Assembly (NCBI GenBank): GCA_018350325.1 | Contig: JAEVLN010000027.1 | Location: forward strand, 496,001-560,000 | Length of the DNA: 64,000 nt | Source: Globodera rostochiensis | Lineage: Eukaryota > Nematoda > Chromadorea > Rhabditida > Heteroderidae | Direction: 5' to 3' | Translations under genes and position numbers: made by a program | Shown here: piece after piece, positions 25,586 through 37,100 of the stretch | Layout of the letters: each line of letters opens with the position of its first letter | How positions within the stretch are numbered: the first letter of the stretch is position 1 | The notes under the pieces: generated by a model | What the model was told of the DNA's origin: nothing | What the model saw: the letters and a program-made list of their open reading frames with translations, nothing else | Database searches by the model: none

Positions 25586-27266
25586 AAACGCTTGTCCCGC
25601 GTTCAAATTGGCGCGCAGCACGCATTCGCACCACGACAAAATGCCAAAATTTCGTCTCTCACCACGACAAAATGCCAAAATTTTGTCTCTTTGACTCTCT
25701 TCCCCCCCCCCTCCCCCTCTTTTGTTTTTTGTGTTTGTTTTTCTCTCGCTTTTTGAGTGACACGCAATGTTTGACCGACCAACCGACCTCCTTTTGGCAT
25801 GGCACAGTTAATGAATGGCGTTGTGTCTCTGTCTGTTTGCGTGACGTTTTATATATTCCCATTGAAAGAAAGTGTATTTGAGAGCGCAAAATAATATTTA
25901 TTTAATTGAAATTGTCTCGATTACTTTTTTATGTGCGGTTTTTGTATATTTATTGATTTATTCTATGGTAATTGACTCTACGGGTCGGGCAAATGGAAGC
26001 CTTAGGGCTAGAGAATGGGGCGGCTTTTCAATTTTATGTCAGAACTTAGCTTTCTTATATCGATAGCTTCTGCTTGGCGATCGCTTTTTCTTGTCGAGTG
26101 CTTTCGGTCGAAAACTGTGAAAAAATCGGTGTTGTCAAATAGAGCTTCATTTGCCACATTTTTATGGCTTTTAGCATGTGGAATTCGAATTTAGCAATTT
26201 CGATGGGTCGATTTTGAGTCTAATTCGATTGTAAAACAGCTGAAATTTGTGTAAAAAAAAATTGGTTTTTTTCGTCCATTTTTGGTTTAGGTTATGGCAT
26301 TTATTTAAAAACGGCACGCTTCACACTGCAACCAACGGTAAACGCCGACGTAGTTTCAAGTCATTTTCATTGGAAGCGCCGCCGATATTCGCCATAAAAT
26401 CAATTGGATTATTTTGTATCGCTTTAATGAAAAAAAACAATCAAAATTTTTAATGATTACACCACATTTTCAAAATATAAAAAGTTTTTGTTCAGAAAAA
26501 AGTCGTTTTTTAGGGGGGCATTGTTCAATTTATTAGCATTTTTCTTGAGAAGTTTCTTGAAAAAGTGCCGAAATAAGCGAAGCGTCAGTGGAGCACCAAA
26601 AAACAACAAATTCGACATTTTTTCATTAAAGTCAAAACATCATAAAGGTATTCAAGGTGGTCAAAAGTTCGTTGTTTTCAGCACCTAAGTAAACCTATAA
26701 AACGGTTTTGGGTGATTAATGGTGAAAAAAAAAATCAAAAATCGTAGATTTTCAAAATCTTAGATGTTGTCCGATCTTAAAAATATTGTCAGATTCGTAT
26801 CAGCGGCACACCCTTGAAAACCCCATAATGATGTTTTCAGCAGATTTTGGGAGGGGATCGCAAACAGGAAGTACTTTTTTTTGCGCCGGTTTTCAAAAAA
26901 AAAAAGAATATCGAGATTAGAAAGCGAGAAATTTTCAAAAACATTTTTGGAATCCTCCTGATTGAGCAAAAAAAAAGTCGATTTTTATGTGGTTCAAAAT
27001 CAAACAATCAAGATGTCATTCGAAAGCTTTAAATAAGAAGAATCATTAAAAAAAGCCAAGCGGTTCATCCGAATCCCTGAATCTAGATGTTGAAATCATA
27101 GGTTAGATGATGTCATATGATAAATCTAACGATTTATTGTAATCGTGACCAGCGTCCCCCTGGAGAAGTGTCTTTAATTTGGTTTGACTTATTTTCGTCT
27201 GGACTCCCATAAAGGAAAAGTATTTATACCTGATTTTTAGCACATGATGCCAAATATCAAAATATT
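25586..27266. other. Gene-free interval downstream of rab-11
   Basis: No gene is supported. The first few hundred bases should include the rab-11 3' UTR. Further on are pieces of the dispersed TTTTTAGGGGTGCATTTTT-type repeat (around 26505) and low-complexity AT-rich DNA. Confidence 0.4.
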
Positions 27267-27272
27267 TTGACT

Positions 27273-27660
27273 AGAGCTGCAAAAAATATGCACATAAAAT
27301 CTTGAAATATGCGCATAAAATATGCACAAAATGCAAATATGCACATAAATATCGAAATATGCAAATATGCACATAAATATCGAAATATGCACATAAATAG
27401 CGAAATATGCAAATATGCACATAAAAAGCGAAATATGCAAATATGCACATAATAGCGAAATATGCAAATATTCACATAGTAGCGAAATATGCACATAGTA
27501 GCGAAATATGCACATAAATAGCGAAATATGCAAATATGCACATAAATAGCGAAACATGCAAATATGCACATAAATAGCGAAATATGCACATAAATAGCGA
27601 AATATGCACATAAATAGCGAAATATGCACATAAATAGCGAAATATGCACATGGAAATGCG
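27273..27660. repeat. Tandem GCACATAAATAGCGAAATAT array in a broken hAT-like element
   Basis: It starts TAGAGCTGCAAAAAATATGC, like the nested element at 12915, and continues as about 15 imperfect units. It is interrupted near 27668 by the inverted-repeat element. Its continuation (CACGTTTTTCGTGCGTTTCA) resumes after 29409. The 130-codon frames on the minus strand are repeat artefacts. Confidence 0.75.
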
Positions 27661-27892
27661 TTAGACGGCTTCGGTGAAATTGTAGTTTATGGGCATGTCA
27701 CAGAATTTGTTCTTTATAGCTCAATCGACAGAGCTCACTGAGTTGAGCACGAATACGCAAAAATTAATCGGGGGCAAGCACTATGAAGAAAGTTATGAGC
27801 CCGGGACTGAAGTGTTTTTTGACTGGGGACTCAGTTGTCCACTGATTAAAAAAATGGGCAAAATCACTCATATAGGCTTTCAAAATTACGAA

Positions 27893-28581
27893 GGTTCCCT
27901 ATCCTTTGGGCAGTGATCCTTTGGGCAGTGAAATATAATTTAAAAAATTAATTTTTTGAGTACAAGTTGTTTGTAAGTTATAAGGGAAAATTAATGCTTT
28001 CTCTCTAAATCGGCGCGGTGCCTATGATTTGCGTTCACAATTCGTCCGAGCTTATATCTATTATCGCCCAGATTGTGCCATTGGCCAATTACATGGATGC
28101 GTCCGGGACAATATGAACCAGCAAACCCTCTTTAATAAAAAATAAGTTATAATACTTTAATTAATTAACTTTTGCGCATTTCCAATACTGTATGTTGTCT
28201 TCAACTTTGCTGTCCGCTTCAAACTGATAATCGAAGCCTTCTCGAGTTAGAAGGCTTTTGCCTTTTTTTGAAATGACCTCAAAGAACTTTAAATTGATTG
28301 ATGGGGTGCCTCCATTGGATTCTCCTCCTGATCGGAATGAAACTCTCCTTCTTCTGATTCAGAAACGACTTCACCTTCAATAAAGCTTTCCTCTGAGTCA
28401 CTACTATTCATATCTTAGAATTTAAAAAATAATAAACCAACTAAAAGTTTTTTTATACAAAAAAATATTTAAAAGTTAATTGACTGATTAATTAATTTTT
28501 GCAAAAAAAGTCACTGCCCAAAGGATCACTGCCCAATCGATCCACTGCCCAAAGGATCCACTGCCCAAACGACCGGTCACC
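27893..28581. mobile_element. Fold-back element with ATCCTTTGGGCAGTG units, TSD ATTACGAA
   Basis: The left end has two copies of ATCCTTTGGGCAGTG and the right end four inverted ones. ATTACGAA flanks both sides exactly (27885-27892, 28582-28589). The interior has no supported gene. Confidence 0.8.
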
Positions 28582-28861
28582 ATTACGAATTAGTTGATAG
28601 AAAATAATAATTTAGAATTTAAAGCGGTTTTTGAACCGGTCGGGAGTCTCGCCCCACCTACTGGCCGACGTAGTTGAGTGTGCGGTACTTTGGCTGCTAT
28701 TTTCCACCTTACTGTCTAATTTTTTCCCCCATCCGGCTTTGGTTCGCTTAAAAGTCCTTTTTTCCTTAATTTTCAAAATTTTAAACCGGTTCAAAAACCG
28801 CTTTAAATTCTAAATTATTATTTTCTATCAACTAATTCGTAATTTTGAAAGCCTATATGAG

Positions 28862-29200
28862 TAGGGCGGCGATTTATATGGAAATCCATATTTTTCTTGC
28901 GCACTTGAAACGGCTTCTAAATGCCATAAATAGCATTTTTAGCTTTGGTTGGAGCTTCTAGAGCACATTTTATAATCCATATTTTCCATATTTTTCCATA
29001 TTTCGCGATTTATGTACATATAAAAATTTTAATTTCTTTTATTACTTCAATTAGAAAAAACTTGCCCATTTTTTGCTATATTTAAAAAAATTTTTATCCA
29101 TATTTCGTCCATATTTTGCAATTTTTGTCCATATTTTGCGATTTTTCATCCATATTTTATGGCCATTCGAGATTTTTTATCCATATAAATCGCCGCCCTA
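28862..29200. mobile_element. hAT-like MITE, TSD TATATGAG
   Basis: A 339-bp element with perfect ends TAGGGCGGCGATTTATATGG and the inverted copy. TATATGAG flanks both sides exactly (28854-28861, 29201-29208). It is inserted in the right arm of the larger inverted-repeat element. A related copy is at 49333-49867. Confidence 0.95.
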
Positions 29201-29893
29201 TATATGAGTGATTTTGCCCATTTTTTTAAATCAGTGGACAACTGAGTCCCCAGTCAAAAGACACTTCAGTCCCGGGCTCATAACTTTCTTCATAGTGCTT
29301 GCCCACGATTAATTTTTGCATATTCGTGCTCAGCTCAGTGAGCTCTGTCGATCGAGCTATAAAAAATCAAATTCTGTGACATGCCCATAAACTACAATTT
29401 TTCCGAAGCTTCAACCCAAGTTGAAAACACGTTTTTCGTGCGTTTCAGACCGTTCCAAGTTCAGGAAAAAAAAACCAATATAATTATTTCATAAATACGA
29501 CGATTATATGTCCTTTAAATACTTGGCAATGTTTGACTACAGCGAACGTAACTTACTCGCGCCTTTCGCAGTTTTAGAACAAATCCGACTTTCAGTTACC
29601 CAAAAAATCCGATCCAAATAATTGTAAAATTAAAAAAGGAACGAATATTTATAACTTTTATGGATTTTCAATTGCTAGAACAGCCATATCTTTTTGTTCA
29701 TTCAACGTTATTGCTTTTAAAACTAAGAATAGATGATGTTATTAAACAAAGAATAGCTGAAAAAACATAAAATTTTTTTGCTTTATTAGTGAAGAAAAAT
29801 TATTTAGGGCTTGCTTTTGGAAATTAAACTCTCGGGTTTTTAGAGGAGCATTTTCAATTTTATTGCATTTCGGCAGGCAAAAATTATTGTGAA

Positions 29894-32800
29894 ATGCCAA
29901 AACCAAATTCTTCGGTCGGCCGTATGAAGCATTTGCTGGACACGAGCAATGGGGCGGACGTTCACTTTTTGGTGGGGGAAGGAGACGAAAAGGAGGCGAG
30001 TTCTGAAAAATAGTGAAACACTTACTTTAATTAATGTTTTTTTTCAATTACTTTTATTAATTATATTTCAATTTTTTAATTTTTTTTAAGCTTCTACCAG
30101 CACATAAAACGATTCTGATGGCGGCCTCTGACGTTTTTGAGGCAATGTTCCCTTTTGATGCCCGAAATGCCGGTAAGTTGAAAAAATAATTAAAAGTTTT
30201 TTAGTGGGTAGGGGTAAGCCGAAAAAAAAATTTTTGATAATGAATTTTTAGACCCTTCGGAAGAGACTAAACCCGTGGAAGTGCCCGACGTGGATGTGGG
30301 AGCATTTAAGGCGATGCTCAGCTTTATTTATGCGGACGATGTGAGCGGGCTGAACGGGGACAATGCAATCGCTGTGCTTTACGCGGGTCATAAAATTTTT
30401 TATGAATTTTTACATTTTCAGTTAAAATTTTTAATTTAAGCCAAAAAATATGATCTTCCTGAACTTGTCAATTCGTGTTTGAACTTTCCCATATGGAAGC
30501 TGAGCAATGTTTTTCTCGCGTTTGACGAGACTCGCCTTCTTGAAGAGGTGAGGAGGGGGGCAAATTGGGTAAAATATCGATTCGTTCCCTTTTTATCCGA
30601 GCTCCGTTCTTGCGTATGTCGAACCCCGGACCCAAATTCGAACAATTTTTCGAAAAAAAATTGTTTTAAGGTCATTTTAAAAGATTTAAAATGCATGTAA
30701 GGACGAACAAAAGCGCGAACGGATATGCGTTTACACGATTGTTACAGAAAAGGGATTTCGAACAAAAATTTTTTCTCGAAAAATATAATTTTTAATACTA
30801 TGATTACCTAATTATTTTATTATTTCGGGACTTTGCTCGCCGTTGTTTGGAGCACATCGATGTGAATGCGGGCGATTTGATCCTCTCGGAAGCGTTTTTG
30901 CAAATTGGCCAAAAATTATTGTGCGAGATTCTGGACCGTGACGAGTTGCTCATCGAAGAAATTGCAATTTGGAATGCCGTAAATTTATAAAAAATAATAA
31001 AACAAATTAAAATTATTTTATTTTATTTTAAATTAGGCACTTCGCTGGGCAGATGAAAAATGCGATCAAAATGGGAAAGAGCCTTCGGCGGCGAATAGAC
31101 GCGCAATGCTCGGCCCGGCATTTTTCAAAATTCGTTTTCCCCTCATTTCACAAGAGGACTTTTCCGAGAATATTGGTTGGTACCTTGTTGGGGAATTCAT
31201 TTATTTTGACGGTTGACGACCTGTGCTTTTGACAGTTTCGTCCGGAGTGTTGACGGATGCCGAGCTGGTCAGCATTTTTTTGCACTATTCTCGTCCGGAC
31301 CGCGCTCTGCCCGAGCCTTACCAGTTGCTTTTCCCAACTAATGGACGCGTCGGGAGCAAACCGGGTAGGCTAGAGGACTTGTGCATACTTTTTGATTTGT
31401 TTCTTAGCCGGGTTGAATAGAGTAAGCTTCGGCTTCATGCCCCCGTCTAATAGCCTAACTGATCAAAGGCGGAGCCAGCGCCAACGAAACTCCCAGCCAC
31501 AAAACACTCAAAAACCACGAAATACTCAAAAAAAATTTTTATAAGTCGACAAAAAGTATGTTAGGGGTATGCAAGGGCGTAGAATCCGAATCTGGGTTCC
31601 AGTTTGCCCAATTCTAAATCCTGGACCCGGATTCATGTTTCTTAATCGATTCTACGGCCCAGAAATCCCTTAGAAAAACTATTTTGGAATTTTTGAAAAA
31701 TTTGTTCGAATCCGGGTCCGGGGTTCGAAATGGAGGTCAGATTTGGGTTGCCCTTGTATACCCCTAACACAAACTTTTTGTCGACTTAAACTATTTTTTT
31801 GGGTATTTCGCGGTCCAGGCACTCACTGGCCGCTCTCGAAGATTTTCCCCGAAAATCTTAATGGACTGCTCGATGCTTCATTACCTGATAAAAAGATGAA
31901 ATCTAGAAAATATTTTTTGAGTGGGACGGTAGTGGCCGGGACGGTAGTGGCCCGCTTCGGGGGGGGGAGGGAGGAGCCGATCCAAAAATCGATTCTTAGG
32001 GGTGTATTTGTTGCTGTTTATTGCATTTTTGTTAAGCAATTTTTCCGAAAAAAAGTTGGATATCATTCTAAAATTTAAAAAAAAATCCATTTTCGGGAGG
32101 GCCCGCCCCACGGCCCGAAATGGTTTTTAATATTTTAAAAATAAAATAATATTTCCTTAGGGCTAACCCCTCAAAATCGATTGGATTCCGCTGCATGTCA
32201 CCAGGACCTGACACTTACTGGGCCCAAACGACTGATTGTCCAACATAAGGGAAAGGATAGTGGTAAAGATTATTCTGTTAAAGTGATTTGATTAAAAAAT
32301 GAATGTACTTATACTTCTTTTCAGAGTGGCGCTCTGTCCTCGCCGAACTGCCAATTCCAAAATCCGGCATTTTCTACTACGAAGTGAAAATCGTAGGGAA
32401 AGGAGGGTAAGTTAAATAAATAAATAGTCGAGTTTCGAAAAGTTTAGAAACATTTCCTTTAAAAAAATTATATTTAGCGATATTCACATTGGACTTGCAC
32501 CCAAACAATCGCAATTGGACAATTGGTTTGGATATTATCAAGGCAATTACTCATACGGAAGCTGTGGCACTTTTTGGGGTCACGCGGTTGGGGGATGTTC
32601 CTACGGCATGAATGGACGTCCATACATCGATGGAAAGCCCAAATTTGGCGTCGGCGACGTCGTCGGTTGTGGCGTTAATTTGGCAAATCGCCAAATCTTT
32701 TACACAAAGAATGGACAGCGTTTGGGTGAGAAATAAAAAGAATATTTATTTAAAAAATACACTTTAAATTTGTCCGTAACGAATTCATTTGTGGATTTAT

Positions 32801-33056
32801 TTCAGTTTTTGCAGAAACTACCGATTTATTTGCCGATTCTGCCGCCGACTTGTTTCCGTGCGTTACGTTGTTACGCAATGGCGACAAAATTGAAGCGAAC
32901 TTTGGCCCGAATTTTGAGTTCAATTCTGATGCAGAAACCCCGGCCAGCGAAAACCTATTTTTTAAATTTATTTTTTCTTTTATAAAATACGGCCGATGGA
33001 TTTTGTCTTTGTCTGATTTGATTTTTGTTGTCATTTTGCATATCTGGCCTCGATAA
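29894..33056 (+). CDS. BTB-BACK-SPRY fusion protein
   Basis: Eleven exons in continuous phase: 29894-29995, 30091-30172, 30252-30386, 30441-30547, 30829-30978, 31037-31175, 31236-31364, 32161-32262, 32325-32406, 32478-32725 and 32815-33056, about 505 residues. Exons 1-3 are BTB ([38 protein letters not shown]), exons 4-7 BACK ([29 protein letters not shown]), exons 8-11 SPRY ([61 protein letters not shown]). The SPRY part belongs to the SPRYSEC/RBP-1 group of cyst nematodes, but no signal peptide is present, so a host-cell-acting secreted role is not supported. Likely a Cullin-3 adaptor with SPRY as binding domain (inference). The 796-base intron joining BACK to SPRY is the weak link; two neighbouring genes is the alternative. 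The first intron has a GC donor. The expected acceptor of exon 5 reads GG instead of AG. The C-terminus extends about 40 hydrophobic residues beyond SPRY. Confidence 0.7.
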
Positions 33057-33194
33057 AGAAATTGAATTATCCGACGCAGGGGCGTGTCCAGGGAGGGAGG
33101 GGGAATCAGGGCCCCCCCCCCCCCCCCGAAATGAAATTTGAGAAAAAAATAAGAGGGGGACCCTATTGTGTTGCACTTTGGACGGCGCTGAAAC

Positions 33195-33529
33195 GGTGCC
33201 CTGACGTTGCGCGAAAAGTGCAAAAATCGTCATTCACCAGAATTTACACTAACAATCAGAGACCGGGCCTCATCAGTACAGAGTCTCTGCTTGTCAAACG
33301 GCAAGCGACTGGAATTGTACCTTTGTAAATGACTATTGATATAAGCTGTTGGAGCCTTCAGCAAGCTCATGCCGAATAAATAAGCACCTGTATATTTTTG
33401 TTTAACAACAGTGACTCTGTACTGATGAGGCCCGGACTCTGATTGTTAGTGTAATTTTGGTGAATGACCATTTTTGCACTTTTCGCTCAAATGACCATTT
33501 TTGCACTTTTCGCGCAACGTCAGGGCACC
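33195..33529. mobile_element. Inverted-repeat MITE with GGTGCCCTGACG ends, TSD GCTGAAAC
   Basis: A 335-bp element. Its arms of about 95-115 bases are inverted copies, including GCGCGAAAAGTGCAAAAAT and GGCCTCATCAGTACAGAGTC. GCTGAAAC flanks both sides exactly (33187-33194, 33530-33537). The right arm repeats the ATGACCATTTTTGCACTTTT unit twice, so it resembles the tandem-ended fold-back elements. Confidence 0.9.
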
Positions 33530-34109
33530 GCTGAAACGTCCCCCACTCGCTCGCACATCCGAGGACCGATAGGTTAGCGAGCGCCTTTCTCCCCGTGGGG
33601 CTAATGCTTTGCTAATGCTTTGATGGAAAGGGCACAATTTGCTTCCCCATCCCCTGCTGGAGTGATAGGGGGGCAAAAACGGCACATTTAAGGAGCACCA
33701 GCACCCAAAATGGTGTCTTTTTTGTTTGTTTTGCGCCGATGTGATATAATTTGAAACTTTTAATTAGTCCATAATTCTGACCAGCAGGATTCCTCACTCA
33801 AAATGTTAATATTTTTCTTTTTGTTATTTTCTTGACACGGAGAGAAAAAACTACAGAATGCGAAAAAGCCCAACAAAGGCCTAACGACGAATGAAAAGGG
33901 CAAAACAAAATCTAAGACGAAGTGAGTGAGTATTCATGAACAATAATTAGGCTTATTTCAAAAGGGAAAAAATGAATGGTCAGGGAGTATATCTTATTAC
34001 CTGCCTGTGAAGTCAGTCTGCTAATTGGGGATAATGAAAGGCAAAAAGATTTGATTATTATTCGAATGAATCCAATAACAATATTTATTAGACATCCTTT
34101 TCTATACAT

Positions 34110-37100
34110 TCAGTGCTCCAATTCGTAATGGCTGATGTACCCGTCTGTTTCATTCAGAGATCGTCTTGAAGTCCAATTTTGGGAAATCATCATGCATCAA
34201 GCTAAAAACACTGATCATAATTGACTTAATCCAACAATTTTCCTTGTCATCAATCATCACATAAAATCAGATTCTCATTAATTAAATTGGTACTGATCAG
34301 ACTATTGAAAAATTGCTTGCTAGTAATTTTAGAAGTTTAGACAATTTTTCGCTGAAATTTTTATATTTTTCGGATACCGGGGGGGGGGGGAAGGGCTCAC
34401 ATATAAAAACCATTTGCTCACCCCATTTTGACGCGCAACTCGTGCTTCTCCTCCGCCATCCTCTGCACTCGTTGATCATCCGGACTAAGGCCCGATCTGT
34501 CCATCTCCAGCAACTGCTTGAGCAAGCGCACGTCCTGCGGTTGTATCTCGCGCTGGCTGAGCTCATTGGCACGGACCAACGGCAGGAACTCGCTGAGCCA
34601 GTCGCGCAATTCCGCTTGCTTATCCGCACTGATCCGCTGCTGTTTGTCTTCATCGTTGCCCTCATCATCATCATGGTCGTCGTTGTTCTCCAGTGGTACG
34701 TCAGCCATGCGCAGAAGACCGAACAACTCCGCTTCGTGCAGCTCGTCCTGCAGAATGAGAAGTTTTCATAAGAATGTAAAAAATGAAAACAATGATTTTT
34801 ATCAAATTATATAAAATTGTATTGACCAAAAACTTAAAAACGTAAACTCACCTCCCCAACTTCCTTGCTGTCCTGCTCCATCTTGTCGCCGCCCTGACCA
34901 TCCTCGCCCATCCTGTTGAGCATCATCTGCTCCTCCAGCCTCTGCTGTCGCCCATTGATCTTGTTCAGCAACAAGACTTGCGCGCCCGAACATGTTGCAT
35001 GCACGGCGGCAATGTGTTCGGCTAACGCCTTAAAAAGTGATGATGCATGTTTTAAATACAAATATATTTTTGGATGACGCTTACTTGCACGCTAACAGAA
35101 CCGAACGCGCACTGCGCGCAGCCAAACTGCTGCAGCGGTGGCGACGATAATGAAGAAGACGATGACGGACTGAACGTGCTGCAGCTGATGTTGCCCGCAC
35201 TGAATGTCCATCCGGCGACTGCGGCAAACGGACGACGCACCGCATTTGACGGATTGCATTGTGAGAGCAGGCGATGACGATCCATGGCGCGTGCACAGCG
35301 TGTCACAAACGAACAGAACTTGCAGCGCCTAAATAATAATGGGGCTGTGAAGCCAAAAACTTTCGTGTCGCGCCTCCGGACCAAAATTTGTAAATGTTCT
35401 AAACTATGGTAGGCCATAAAAATTGTTAAGCGCCTCAATTATTCATAACTAAGGCTGGAATATGATTTTGCAAATGTTTAGCAAAAAATTGATAAAAATG
35501 CATTTTGTGCATATAAATCCCAGCCCTAATTTTTAAGAATTTGACTTGCACAAAATGCCTTAATTGGTTAAAAACTTTTACGATTGCCCACTTTGTTTCA
35601 ATGCCGAGATGCCTGCAAAGATTGTTCACCATCTGTCCGCATTCAACGCATTGCTGGATGTTCATGTCTGAGCTGATCAATGCGTGACTTGGCTGTGGCC
35701 CGACCGAGTTGAGGTCTGCAAAATCAAAGAAAACTTTTAAATTTTGAACTCATTTCAATAAAAAGCGTTTAAATTAAAAAATAATAATTCCTTGCAGTGC
35801 ATATTGGAACGAAGCTAAAAATAATGATAAAAGTGAGAAAGTTCAAAAAAATATATTTTAGGAATTTTTCTACGGGGGTACCCATTCGGCGTGGTTTTTT
35901 TAATGTTTTCTGTGGTCAGTTCAAAATTTAAAATGCCTATTTTTTGTGTAAACTTTTTCGTTGTACTGACCCAATTGCTCCATGTGCCATTGCAGCCATT
36001 TGTGCTCCCCGTTCTTCGTATGCTGTTCCTGGTGTTGCTCCATTTGTGTGCGTTGGGAAATGGCAACTTTAATCACACAATGTCCGCAATGACTCGACTT
36101 TTCTAAAGCATAGAAATAATTATTAAAAAAAGCAGCATATTTCATAATATAATTTTTACATTTTTGTTAAGAAAAGTTTGGGGGAAAAAGTTGATTTTTA
36201 GAGGAGGGGGGGGGGGTGCGTTTTTACTGAATTTTTGTTAAGAAACATTCAAAACCAAAAGTTTTTTGAGAATTCTGCTTTATTTGTGGGGGGTGAGATC
36301 AGGCAAAACTTGAATTTTTGACTCAATTGATAAGAGATTTGAAACCAAAATTTTAAAAATACGGTAATTTCTTTAAGCCTTTTAGGAATAGGAGAGGTCA
36401 GATGGCGCGGCGCATTTTTTAACGATATTTTGTTAAGAAATTGATTCAAATCCCTATAGTTTTTTTGTCATCAAACATTTCGGGGGGGGGGGGGGGGCTG
36501 CCCCACCCCCTTGGCGATGGCCGTTTGTTCCATACACCACCTCCTCCTACCTATTCCCCGTACAAAGTAAGAGGTTGGAGAAATTGATTGAATTGTTCTT
36601 TATCCCCGCAAAAATGGCATTATGCATAAGGTTGACACAATGTACTTTGTGTGTAATGTGCTCATCGCGACGACGAAAAAAAAAGAGAAAAAATGAGAGA
36701 TGCCTTTGACCGACGAAATTGTGACGAAATCTTTGGGTAGAGAAACCTATCGTTTCCTTAAATTTTTTCCGTCGTCGTTCGATAAGCCAACCCCAAATGA
36801 GCGCATTTTATGCCAGTCCAAAACTCGGATCCGGCCAGTTTGGCGCCCACACTAGAAATACTATTTTGGCACCGACAAAACTTAACAATGAAAATTGATT
36901 TAATCAACATATTCACTTCATTCTATTTCCTAATGTTTAGCATGCTCCATCAAAACTTGAATGTTTTGCTAAGCGTCTGCTCATAGAAAATTTCGGTATT
37001 TTCCCGTTCTACCCCCCGACCATCCCCCGTAAATTTGTTTTTATACGATTTGGAGATAGTTGAGGGTGAGAAACACGAACATGACCTCAGTCTGTCAAAT

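Larger units (their letters stand above)
27668..29409. mobile_element. Composite element with about 200-bp terminal inverted repeats
   Basis: The left arm (27668-27890) and right arm (29210-29409) are inverted copies: GTAGTTTATGGGCATGTCAC, GAGCTCACTGAGTTGAGCAC, GGACTCAGTTGTCCACTGAT. No transposase is present. Its interior holds a fold-back element (27893-28581), an inverted repeat with AATTTAAAGCGGTTTTTGAA ends (28611-28820) and a MITE (28862-29200). A relative is at 45.7-47.0 kb and fragments occur near 4.7, 6.4 and 48.6 kb. Confidence 0.75.

Noticed and set aside
27237..27649. Two 130-codon minus-strand frames rich in C, I, F, H and Y
   Set aside because: They are translations of the tandem GCACATAAATAGCGAAATAT array in a mobile element; similar frames appear in the 13.2-13.4 kb array.
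29894..33056. Calling the SPRY gene a secreted effector
   Set aside because: No signal peptide precedes the BTB domain and the SPRY exons have no start of their own with a leader, so secretion is not supported by the sequence.
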